From: Bryoerythrophyllum caledonicum | Taxonomy: Eukaryota; Streptophyta; Bryopsida; Pottiales; Pottiaceae | Assembly: GCA_963971425.1 (NCBI GenBank) | Contig: OZ020515.1 | Coordinates: 14,338,291 to 14,402,290 of the forward strand | Direction of reading: 5' to 3' | Length of the DNA stretch: 64,000 nucleotides | Shown: piece by piece, positions 43,038 to 54,000 of the stretch | Layout of the letters: each line of letters starts with the position of its first letter | Numbering within the stretch: position 1 is the stretch's first letter | Notes under the pieces: generated by a model | The model's database searches: none | Told to the model about the DNA's origin: nothing | The model's input: only the letters and a program-made list of their open reading frames with translations | Made by a program: the position numbers and the translations under genes

Positions 43038-43370
43038 CACTACAAGAATGGCCAAAGTTTGGCTTCTTGACCTTCACATTAGAGGCCAAAATCCAAAGGT
43101 TGTTGCCCTCCGTTGTGCCTACATGACTACACTTGTAGAGAGTTCAGAGCCAAAGAACAACCTCTCAAGTGCAAACTTGGGTCACCATTTTTAGCCAACT
43201 CACATTTTCTTTGAGAGGCTATCAACTTCCTTCAATTTGTATCATTTGACGTATTTTTAGCCCAAGAGTTTAGGCCTCTCGCCAATGCTTAGGCTAGAAT
43301 TTTAAGGCCGGCCTCTCAACTTGGTCCTTGTGTGAAGGAGCCCTTAGAGGCATCATAATTTATTAGAGGT
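43038..43370 (+). mobile_element. Possible CACTA transposon end
   Basis: CACTACAAGAATGG at 43038 matches the common En/Spm terminus. The next 300 bp repeat GAGAGGC/GGCCTCTC and TTAGAGGC motifs in both orientations, as subterminal repeats would. No matching TTCTTGTAGTG end was found, so this is at most a truncated element. Confidence 0.4.
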
Positions 43371-43468
43371 ATAATTTATAGGAGGGATGAGTGTAGCAGC
43401 TGACCAAGATCCATACTGCACATACTCTCATTGTATAATAAGATAGTGGACTAATTAACATTGAGATT

Positions 43469-43645
43469 TGTACTTGTTTTTTTTTGGGCATACAAAACTT
43501 GCTATATTGGCAACTTGAGGCAGTCCCATCAAGTGAGGGAAGATTTTAGAGCCTGGGAATGATCCCAAAACCTTGAGTCTTGGGATATCTCACACTATCA
43601 CCTGGATAGTTTGGGGTCATCTTGGACCATGCATGTACTTGTTTT
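43469..43645 (-). mobile_element. SINE-like retroposon copy 2 with target-site duplications
   Basis: About 150 bp in minus orientation with an A tail (T run on plus at 43477-43485). TGTACTTGTTTT occurs directly outside both ends (43469-43480 and 43634-43645), a 12-bp target duplication as made by LINE-type machinery. GATCATTCC inside resembles a polymerase III B box. It shares its core (CCAGGTGATAG, GATGGGA, AAGTTGCCAATA) with the copy at 4259-4480. Confidence 0.65.
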
Positions 43646-44029
43646 GATGTTATCTAACATCATGATGGAAATTAAAACCAATGTTTTTATAAAAGATAAA
43701 AAATCTGTAGACAGATGTCACTTGATAGCACACGTTTAACCCCTAAAGTTCCAAAAGTCCCCTGAGGAGACTCATACACTTTTGGGCAGTTTCGTCTATG
43801 TCAATTTATAACATTTTTTATTTTTTTTACTACAGATGGAAACTTCTAAAAGCTTTGTAAGGGATTCATTTTCCCCCCCTAAATCCAACATTTGATGAAA
43901 AAGTTATAGCTTTTTTAAGTTCAAATGGGGAGAGGGGGCAAGTCGGGGGACTCCAATTTTTTTTGCTAGGACACTTTATTGAATGTGAGTTTTAGACACT
44001 AGCAAATGACATTATTTCCTTTCATATTT

Positions 44030-44770
44030 TCAAAATAAATCTCTTGTCTCTAGTGGAAAATAGCATATTAATTTAAGTCAAACATTTTCACACATTGTCG
44101 CACATTGTCGGGCAAAGTACCAAAAAATCTTCTTCTTTAATACATAAATTTAGAGATCTTCATATCTTTTACATATTATTTTTCTGATAGCTCTATGTGG
44201 TGTTAGCCTTCTTATTGACCATTCGGATTCTTATTCTAAAACATATTAACCCTTTAGTGCCAAGCATGACAGTGGAGACCTAGGAGATTCTACGACCGTG
44301 ATAGATTATGCGAAACATCATGTATACAATGGGTACATACCGCCACAACACTAATTCATGAAAATCACTTTTGTAGGTGATGTAGCTCTCAGATTTGCCA
44401 TCTGAGAGTTGCATGTAATCCAAAATTTCAAGGCACACCCCCGTTTTGAAAAGGGCAAAGCCCACATGTGGATAGATTCGTAGATATTTTTCCAAAATAG
44501 TGCCCGGAGACCTTGTCTCGACCTCCTTGGCACTAGAGGGTTTAGTTCACAAAAGAATTTAATGTGAATTGACAACTTTTGAACCTCTACTCCTTGCACA
44601 ATATTTTGAATATGCTCCACCCTTCCTCTACCTCTAAAAATTGGTGTACGAGGAATCAATATCATGGTTAACATGATGGAAATGAATTTAGACCTTGTGT
44701 AGTGCAAAAGTTTGACACCAAGTGAATTCAAAGTCTCTTGATCCACTAAACGCACGGAATTAGAGAATGG
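44030..44770 (+). repeat. Diverged copies of the 353-bp repeat family
   Basis: 44030-44250 matches the TTTTCACACATTGTC, ACCAAAAAATCTTCT and CCTTCTTATTGACCATT parts of the repeats at 63.3-64 kb. 44570-44650 matches the part reading GAACCTCTACTCCTTGCAC and CTACCTCTAAA. About 300 bp of unrelated or more diverged sequence lies between. The ORFs here (44280-44755) overlap the repeat and are not supported as genes. Confidence 0.6.
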
Positions 44771-45560
44771 ACCATTTTCTCTTCTTCAAACACTATAATC
44801 TTACAATCCGTGTTGTCAAATTCATGAAATTTTGTGAGTATGTTACTTAAAAAGTGTAAATTGAGATCTTATGGTTGAACCTTGACATAAGAGTTTTGTT
44901 TTTCTTCCTTACTCATTGCACTATAACAAGCAATTTGGAAGTATTTTCGATGCGAAATTGCCAAAGAAATTTAGGGGTTAAAGAGAATTCACACACTGGA
45001 GGTCAAATGGTGTTGCATGTGTTACTTCTGTAGCAAAAGGCTTTCTCATCTACTTGAAGATAGACTTCCTACTTTCCTTCAACGTTATATGAGACAAATG
45101 ACTTTGTTTTTAGGACCTTTTCAGTTGAGCTTGTACTCCTCACAGCCAGGAGCAATGGATAATTAACACCGATTTAAGCAGAAAATGAGTGAAATTTCTG
45201 CTACTCAGACCAGGCACATTAGTCACACACAAACTAAAATTGTAAGAAATTATTCCTTCTCACAGGGTTTGAACTTTTCTATGAAAGAGCATCACATTTC
45301 AAGTTCAAAATTTGTAAAATGCAATAATTCAAACACCACTCCCTCCACAACACACCCTCTCCAAATTCAAAAAAAAAAATCTTAAACTTGTGGGGGTTAA
45401 AATCTTCATCCAAGTATCCACTGAAATGACAACTTCAAGTGAGGTTCCGGACCAAGATCCAGTCAAAACGTAGGAACCAAGTCCACATACGGTGACACCC
45501 CTCCCTACCCAACTTCACCCCCACCACGCCCCCAAAGCCCGGGACAAATGAGGCGGAAAT
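44771..45560. other. Intergenic DNA, no feature seen
   Basis: AT-rich to 45.4 kb, then increasingly C-rich toward the NPH3 gene. I see no gene, repeat or RNA feature. Confidence 0.5.
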
Positions 45561-46348
45561 AAATTCACATTTTCCCACTTCCAACCCCGCCCCTCAACAA
45601 TTATTCGCCTGCATTTTAAAAATAAAAAATAAAAAGATATAAAAATAAATACAGGAAAATAGAAAAATCAGCTGGAGCTGCAACAAAGGTAGCTCCCCCC
45701 AAATCCGGCCAGTAGCCTCACCCTGGCCCTGCGCTCCAGGAAAGGGGCCCACGCCAAAAACAGGAAACAAACAACACCATGCTAATGGCCACACTGCCAA
45801 ATGTGGGTGCGCTCACCTGTACCCCTCGCACGCTCCCCTTGTTCCACCCCACGGGAACCCATTCCCTCGCTGCTGCATTCGCCTTTCCGCTTCGCCTTAC
45901 CTCCGTCGCGCACGGAGCGCCGAACTCCAGTTCAGTTCCGTTGCGTGCCTCCAGTCGAACCTCCACCCATTGCAATCACCTTGGTCGAGCTTGCGGCTAG
46001 ATCGCGAATGCGCCTGCTGCGAGTGAAGATGGTGCTCTGTAGCGCCAGCTTGAAGCCTGCGCCTCTCTGGTTGTCTGTGGCCGAGAGGGAGGTGAATCTA
46101 TAACATTCCTGCCATCCGGGTGGCATTCCGGGGATCGAAGGAGGAAGGAGCTCCTGGCGTGGGGATGCAGAGATCGGGAGCGGTCTGGGCGGGAATCCAC
46201 GGGGAATTGCAGGATTTGGGGTCGGAGTAGCGGAATCTGAGGAGATCGTGGGATGATGGGGAGGTTACTGCATACAGGTTGGTAGGGGTGGACGAGGAGC
46301 GAGGGGAGGGGTGGGAGCAGTCTGAATGCGGGGATGTGATTTAGGATC
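45561..46348 (+). promoter_or_regulatory. 5' flank and leader of the NPH3-family gene
   Basis: A CpG-rich stretch with C-rich runs leads into the coding exon. An in-frame TGA lies 12 bases before the chosen ATG, so the ATG at 46349 is the first possible start in that frame. I could not place a TATA box or transcription start with confidence. The minus-strand ORFs here are products of GC-rich composition. Confidence 0.4.
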
Positions 46349-49300
46349 ATGGTGGCGAAGCCTATGTCGCAGTTGTTGTCCAAGAGCGTGGGCCATGGGG
46401 ATCGGGTGCTGCCCGGAGGATTGGTGAACTCGGGGGCGCGGTCTTCGTCGGTGAAAAAGACGCGCTCGCTCAAGGCGCGGAGCCCGGAGCGCGGGGAGGT
46501 GGTGCCTCCGACGCCCGCGGCGAAGCGGGGTGTGCGCGCGCATGAGCTGCGGTCGTCGACGAAATTGGGGCAGGATGTGGTCAAGAAGTTCGAGAAGTTC
46601 GAGCAGCAGCTCGACGAGGGGTTGGTCGGGAGCAGGGATAGTTATCATGGGGCGGTGCTCCCGAGCCTGCACTCGCCCATGATGCTGAGCACCAAGGGCC
46701 ACGCCGTCAGCCGCGACTCGCTGGAGGATCACAGCAGCTTGCGCAACCGTTTGTCCGGCCTGCGCGGGCCCGGGGAAGAGGAGGGGGTGAAGAATTGGGG
46801 GTCTGGAAAGAATGGGGACAGCAATGGGGAAGGCTACGGGGAAGGGGAGTGGAGGAAAGGTGCCCGCAGAACTGCGCTCGACCATCTCAGTAGAACCCGG
46901 AGTAGCGACATGGAGAAGCTCTCGAACGGGACCATGCGCTTGCATGAGAAGAAGGAATCGCCAAGGGTGGGGAGCAGGGGCCGCCACAAGCCGCAGCCTA
47001 GTACCATGGATTTTTTGGTCAACGGGGACGTGCAGATGATGTACGAGGCCCCGGACGATGTCATGAACACGAGCACGGACTCCAATTCCAGGAATGGGAC
47101 ACTCCACGAGATGGCAGAGAAGCCGAGGCGGGCTGCGCGGAACAGGATCCACCATCACCAGGAGAGCTCGCAGCGGGGCGGTGGCCGGGGTGAGGACAGG
47201 ATTGCCACCATGAAGCTAGTGTCGGCCGGGAACGGTAACCTGCGCGTGCCGGATTCCCCTGGCGGAAACGCCAAGTCGTCCTCCGCTGCCATTGACGACT
47301 TAAACCGTATCCACCAGAGGCTGCACCAGAGCGCGGAGGCGCGTGACAGCCCGCGAGGGAATCTGGAGAACGGTGATCATAGAACTCGTCCTGGCGTCGT
47401 AGTGGACGTGCGGGAGCACCTGGAAGATCGGTTGCGTCAGAGGCGCAACAGCGTGCAGGCCCAGAATTTGCACGAGAACGGGAGCCGGGTGCCCTCCCAC
47501 AGGTCGAGTATGCAAAGCTCCGGAGATCGGAGTCCGCACAAACATCAACCCTCACACAGGAACCTCAATCATCAGTCTCCGTATGAGCGAGAAGAACAGA
47601 GCGGAGAGAGGGGACGGGAGCCGCTGAATGAGCGAAACGCGCAGCACATTATCAGCCCGAGTAGACAGCATCAGCGCTTGCAGCTCCTCGCAAGCTATCG
47701 GTCCAGTTACGAAGGAGACGAGCCGCAAACCCAGAATTCCCGTGCGGGTTCTTCTGAGCAGAGGAGTCGTGCCCGTGAAGGAGGAATAGCTCGAAGGGGT
47801 CTCAAACCGGGTCAAACGTGGTAAGATTCATCTGCTCATGACAGAGGAACGATAAGGAGAGCGAAATGGATGTCTTTTGAGGTAAAAAATGCTTACGAAT
47901 AAATTGCGTCTGCAGGTTTGCAGCCACGGAGTTGCAGAGTAATTTGTTGGTGGAAGTGGCAGACTGTCGGTTCCATCTTCACAAGGTGATATATCTCTTT
48001 CACTTGTGGATTCCCTGTTGTTGTAATGCACCAACGAGAGCCATTGTTCAAATCTGTGTTGTCATGATCTGTTTGCAGTTTCCTCTGCTTTCTCGGAGCG
48101 GACGACTCAACCGCTTGGTCTTCGAATCGCGAGACACGAATAAGGATCACATCAAGCTGCCACAAATGCCAGGCGGTGCTGAAGCATTCGAGCTTTGTGT
48201 CAAGTTTTGCTACGGGATTCCTGTGGAGCTGACCCCGCAGAGTGTGGCAACTCTTCGTTGCGCAGCCGAGTACCTGGAGATGGCGGACAGCTTAGAAGAT
48301 GGGAATCTCGTGTCGAAGACGGAGCACTATCTTAGTTTCGTCATTTTAGCGTCGTGGAAGGACTCCATTACGGTGTTGCAGTCGTGTCAGAGGCTGCTGC
48401 CGTGGGCCGAGGAGACTCAAATTGTGAGACGCTGCAGCGAAAGCGTGGCGTGGAAGGCGTGCACTGACCAGCACGGGATCAAGTGGTCCTTCACCAGCAC
48501 GTCGAACGTCCCCACCGTCGTGTGGGATGGAGGGAAGCAAACGCAAATGACGCAACACATTCCTCACGACTGGTGGGTGGAAGATGTCGTCCAGCTAAAT
48601 CTGGACGCCTTCGAGAAGGTCATGACCGCCGTGACCGCCAAAGGAATGCCCTATACGCTGGTGGGATCGGCCATCGCGCAATACGCGACGAGGTGGATTC
48701 CGGGAGTGGAGAAGAAGAACCGGAAGCATCAGCCACAGCAGGAGCTTGCCCCGAACTCGCTCACGGGGAAGGAGATCGTGCTTCGAGACGGACGGAACCC
48801 TGGTCAGAGTCTTGACCAGGACGAGAACAGGGCATTAGTGGAAGGAGTGGCGGCCATGTTACCCCAACAGCAGGACGGGGTCTCGTGCAGCTTCTTGCTG
48901 CGTCTCCTGCGTGCAGCGTGTGCGTTCGGCGCCAGCGCCTCCTGCAGAGAAGAACTCGAGATGCGAGTGGGCTCGCAGTTGGAGCAAGCGTCCCTTAGCG
49001 ACCTTCTCATTCCCTCCTCTAACCCCGCCAGTCCGACTATGTACGATCTCGACGTCATCCAACGCATTCTCGAGCAATTCTTGCTCAAGGTCAGTTTATC
49101 CTTTATCATACATGAAAGAACATCCTCAAACTCTACAGCCTGGGGTTGATCATGTGCTGATCCTGTTGTTCCACTTCAGGACCAAACAATGGTAACGAGC
49201 CCGACGATGAGCATCAAGACGGACAAGCAACTTCAGGTGTTCGAGAACGGCATCAGTAAACCGCCGGTGACGCCGAGCATGACCAAGAGCAAAGTCGCCA

Positions 49301-50457
49301 AGCTCATGGACGCATACCTCGCCGAAGTTGCCAGGGACGCGAACCTACCCCTGGCGAGGTTTCAGAACCTCGCGGAGTCGTTGCCTCAATTCTCGCGGCC
49401 TACCGATGACGGATTGTACAGAGCCGTGGACACATACCTTAAGGCATGCCCTACTTCGACCTATTTCTATTGCACTGCACTACCGTGTTTTCGTTGCTGA
49501 CCACCGAAAGGTACATTGTGGCCTTCACGTCAAACTGTGGCCAGATGTTCCTCCTTTCAATCATTTCTAATGCAATTCCTCATGAATCATCTCAATGCTG
49601 TCACTCCACAGGCACATCCGTCCATGACGGAGCACGAGCGGAAGAAACTCTGCCGCGTTATGGATTGCCAGCGGCTCTCCCTGGAAGCATGTCTCCATGC
49701 TGCGCAGAACGAGCGTCTCCCGCTCCGCGTCGTCGTCCAGGTAAACGAACCTCCACCCACACCTCATCCATCCTTTCCACCCTCTTCCACCTCTAACAAT
49801 GCCACTCCTCTCTGCTACCACAGGTACTCTTCAGCGAACAAGTGAAGCTCCGGAACGCTATCACAGGAGGTAACACGTCCAAGAAATCGCGCGACGACGC
49901 CAGCGCGTACGCCTCCGCTCGTGACCACTCGCAACTCGGCGGCCAGAGCATCGCCTCGCGAGTCGACGACACCGAAGCCGACGGCCTCTCCCTCCACGAG
50001 AGCTGGCTCGCCGCGCGCCAAGACATCGTATACCTCAAACAAGACATGGAAAGAATGAAAGCGAAGTACGCCGAACTCGAACAGGAGAGCCTCACACAAC
50101 AGGTGAAAAACCCCTCACTCCGTCGCGGGAATCCCCTCCCTATTTCTTTTTTCCCGTCACCCTAACCACCTCCCGCAAATTTTCCAGGTCGAGAAGAAAC
50201 CGAAGCCGAAGACGCACTCGTCGTCAGGCTGGACGTCAGGATGGCGGAAGCTGAGCAGCACCTTAAAGCCGCCCAGCCTGTTCCACTCGTCGAAGACGGA
50301 ATTCGACGACGCGCACGCCTCCATGGCTCCCACGGACGTCGCCGTCGAGCAGTCAACGTTCAACACGCCCCGCGCGACCGCGGCGGAGCAGCGCAGGCGC
50401 TCCCACTCCGTCACGTCGACGTCCTCGGTGCAGAGGTGGAGAAACTCCATCTCCTAA
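46349..50457 (+). CDS. NPH3/RPT2-like BTB-NPH3 protein (phototropin signalling family)
   Basis: Seven exons: 46349-47820, 47916-47985, 48079-49089, 49180-49443, 49612-49740, 49824-50102, 50188-50457 (TAA), 1,164 residues. Family members are plasma-membrane-associated phototropin partners and CUL3 adaptors. Residues 1-490 are a basic, Ser/Arg/Gly-rich disordered extension in one exon. [29 protein letters not shown] opens the BTB domain (about 491-600). The NPH3 domain (about 679-1000) shows [74 protein letters not shown] and [13 protein letters not shown] coiled coil (about 1040-1072) follows. The C-terminus RWRNSIS has Ser1162 third from the end, like the phototropin-regulated 14-3-3 site of Arabidopsis NPH3. 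Splice sites were chosen by homology; all are GT-AG except the GC-AG intron at 49444. Arabidopsis NPH3 is 746 residues, so the N-terminus is unusually long. Exact subfamily uncertain. Confidence 0.9.
49444..49611 (+). other. GC-AG intron 4 of the NPH3-family gene
   Basis: The family sequence DTYLK-AHPSMTE requires joining AAG at 49443 to GCA at 49612. The donor is then GCATGC and the acceptor TCCACAG. No GT donor keeps the conserved frame, and reading through reaches a stop at about 49498. It is the longest intron of the gene (168 bp; the others are 83-95 bp). Confidence 0.7.
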
Positions 50458-51060
50458 TCGGTGATTATCTCGTCATCACCAATTAGCGATTGGATTAGTG
50501 AGTTGATTAGTTAGTGAGAGGTGTAAAGTACGTCGTCGTCTCGGGGTAATTGAACTGTAAATTATTGGCCAGGGCAAGGTTCGGAGCGGATGGTTCAATT
50601 AGTGCCATGATTATTTTGTGTTTCTTCCACACTTGGTGAGAATGTCAGCCCAGATTCAAAACAAAAGTGAAGGAGGTATCTTACCACCAGATGAATGGGC
50701 GTGAACGGGTGGAATCTGTATCTGCACTATTCTGGTAACGGCATTGTTCTGGTATCCAAGATTCTGGTATTGTCCGGGGCCAGTAATGGAGCCAGCTGCG
50801 CGGACCGTGATTAGGCTGGGCGCCGAGCGGAGCGCAGCTTTGGAGGCCGAAAGGGGGCCGGAATGATTAGCGATGCAAAGCGGCAATCGGCGCTATTTTA
50901 TCCAGCAGAGGGGCCGGTGGAATGACCTGGCTAAACCTGCCACGGCCACGGGACCGACCCGCGGCGGCCATTTAATATTCTCATGGCGGAGCCGGGACAG
51001 GACACCTTTTCCTACACACGCGATGCCTGCCGCGTCTCCAAGTTGCTGCTGCTGCTGAGT
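50458..51060 (+). other. 3' flank of the NPH3-family gene
   Basis: Presumed 3' untranslated region followed by GC-rich flank. No canonical AATAAA is seen close to the stop. A short (GCT)n run lies at about 51041-51057. No further gene is supported. Confidence 0.4.
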
Positions 51061-54000
51061 TACTCGCGGGGAGTTTACTGTATCTGGATGATGAGTTTTA
51101 CTCTCCGTGTTGGCGCTTGTCGGACCGTTTCTACTTGTTTTTCTTAAATTGGTTGGCCTTGACTTACTTGGGACTGATTAGAACTGGCTGAGACTAGGCT
51201 GACCATATAATTCTTACAAACGATAAGAACAAGCAACGACCTCGAGTTTCCGAAAGTGGCAGGTTTGCTTCTAGTGTCTGTTTGGTCCTTAGCCCTCAAA
51301 CGACCAAATGTCCGTTACGGGGACAAGATTTTTCACCTTGAATGCTATCATCTCTCAATCCGTACTGTCAAAATTCACAAAGGTCTTACCCACGTCATCT
51401 CATATAAGTTTACAACTTTTGTGGTTACATGTTCAAAATATATAAGCTCATTTTTGTAAGCTGGAACGTCAATAATGTCACTTTTAAATTAATCCACAAG
51501 CAAATCTTCAACTATACAAATTTTCCCATTTGAGTAATTTAATAAATCCAGGCAAGTATAGATATTGGATATTCATTCTAGAAGACGAAGAAAAAGTTAT
51601 TCTTGTGTTGAGCACTTGCACCTCTAATTAAAATTTAATACTGAGTCCCCTTCAAACATGAATATTTTGTGGGCACCATTAAAATTTATAATCTCATTTT
51701 GGTAAATATGGAACCACCGTTGTTGCATACAATGTGTACACATATTTATTGCACATATGTAATCGTATAAGTTGGCTTGAATTAGAAATGTATTTAAACC
51801 TTTTTATTGTTGATGTCTTCTACAATTTTGAAGCTCAAGGCTTTAATGCTAGATCATTGTAATTAGTGTGAACCTCTATGTGAAGCTTGGGGGTCTTAAA
51901 GACATATGATCCGCACTCTCAAAATCATCATTTTGAATGATAATGAGTTTCTGCATATATGAGCAAGTTGTGTATAAGTGCACCTAAGTTGCCTACATCA
52001 TATTCACCTCATTATCCATGTGGAATGGATTCAATCTCTTTCCTAGTATGACAAATTTATCTTCATTCACAAACATGTAACAAATACAAGCATAGAAAGT
52101 TAAATCAATTACCTAGCACAAAAGCCTCAACTATATTCACAAAAATGTAACACATTGAATCATTGAAAATCATTTTTTTGTCAAGCACAAGACTTACCAC
52201 ATGAAGTAAAAATCTAGCAAGACCTTAAATCAATTGTTTTGGCTTAGAGTAATTGTATTTTTCTTCCTTAGAGCACTCCAGATATTGCTCCATGTATTGC
52301 AACTGAGCCATATGGATAAATTGACATGTCTTCAAAACACAAGTTTGTCACTTGTCCTTTGAACATACACTTATCAATTCACTTCAATTCAAGACTCTAC
52401 AACATCTAGCATCAACAAAAAAAAACATAGTGTTTGATTACGAAAAATCAAATACTCATTAGAATATAAGCTTGCATATTTGAAGCTTGAGGGGGTGGAC
52501 ATCCCAAAAACTTACACAATTCACTTCTTGCCTTGGTAGTGCTAAAACCTCAATGGTCACGCAATTTCTTTGTTACGATATGTTGAAAGTCTTTTGGTTT
52601 ACACCACTCTTTTTTGCACAATTCAAGAGTGATTTTATTGTCACTTACATCAAATGATCCAAGGATAGCTTCAAATATGATCTCATCCATTGGATACATG
52701 GTAACAACTTTTGACATCCTAAGAATAGTTTTGTTACAATATCAATGGGATTTATTTCAATACAAATCAAGCATTACAAAATAAGATAATTTTTGTTGAA
52801 ATAATTGTAACTACCATAAGAACACTACAAATCTAATGGATCCCAATTAGATAGGTCTAACATCTACAATGTTAGTCATATTTTGTAAAATAGATATTAC
52901 CTTGACAAATTTTTATAGCACCATGGGAGTTTGTCCTTAAGCTTCTCTAGTGGAAGTTAGTACCTGTACTTTCTTTTAAAAAAAATTAACCTCCTTTTGC
53001 AAGTACAAGTACCAGAATTTATTTCATGCATTAAGATTTGTCTTATACATAGTTGAAGAAGGTACAAATACTTCTTGAGTTGTTATTTTGATTTGCTGAG
53101 CACACCCAATTGACAGACATGTTACTTAGACAATGGAAGGTTTTATCTCAACATCTTTCCTTTTTATTTGGTGTTAATATCTTTTTGCTTCTTCCAAAAA
53201 TAAATCGACAATATGTTGGATGCGAATAGAAAGGTTCAATATGACTATGTGTATGAAAAAGATCTACAGACTTGTATTAATGGCATGGCCGGACATGTTG
53301 CTGATTGGATATTTTATCAATGTTTATATTCTTTTTGAAGAGGTTTTTTCAAGCTTGCTTTGTTCCAATTGGAGTTGCTCGACTCTATCAAGGAGCCATT
53401 TTGGTCTACAAAATACAAGCATTTATCAAGAAAAATATTAGAATCAATCTTGACTACTCACAACTCATTTACTCATGCATCAACATAAGTCAACATACAA
53501 AAGCTTGCATTTCACTATTTTCACAAATTTCAAAGTATTTAAATCTCCAACAAATATTTCCAATGGTGCAAGAATCTTCTAGCTCTCCTATTCTTTGCAT
53601 AAAAGTTCAGACAAAATCGTTCTCATTTTGTGTGTAGTAACAAGTTTTGGTGCGCATGGATGCGACAACGAACATGACGGCGAGCGCAAGGACTATAATC
53701 ATGGTGGTCACAATGTACTTTTCATTGTCCTTCTTGATATTGGCAACATGAGGATTTACTTGCGAGATGCATGCGTTGTACTCTGTAATCAATTCCAATG
53801 TGCAAATAAAGCCAATGGCTTTGCTATTTTACCATTACTGTTTGTTGGCATTTGTCGGCAATTTGTTGGCAAACTTGCACTGCATGTTGTTGTTGGTGTC
53901 GTTGTCAATGTCATTATGTTGACCATTATAGCGTGTGCTAAAGTTGAGGCTTTGAAAATTTAGTGCCTCAAATTTGCTCATGACTAATTCCAGGATACAC

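Noticed and set aside
44280-44755. Minus-strand ORFs of 71 and 134 codons
   Set aside because: They lie on diverged copies of the 353-bp repeat, so they are repeat-derived.
48346-49195. Other-frame ORFs across the NPH3 exons
   Set aside because: Shadows of a gene whose frame is fixed by strong family similarity.
53595-53963. Overlapping ORFs at 53.6-54.0 kb, one with a transmembrane stretch
   Set aside because: Too short, both strands are open, and no family is recognised; noted only as a possible exon remnant.
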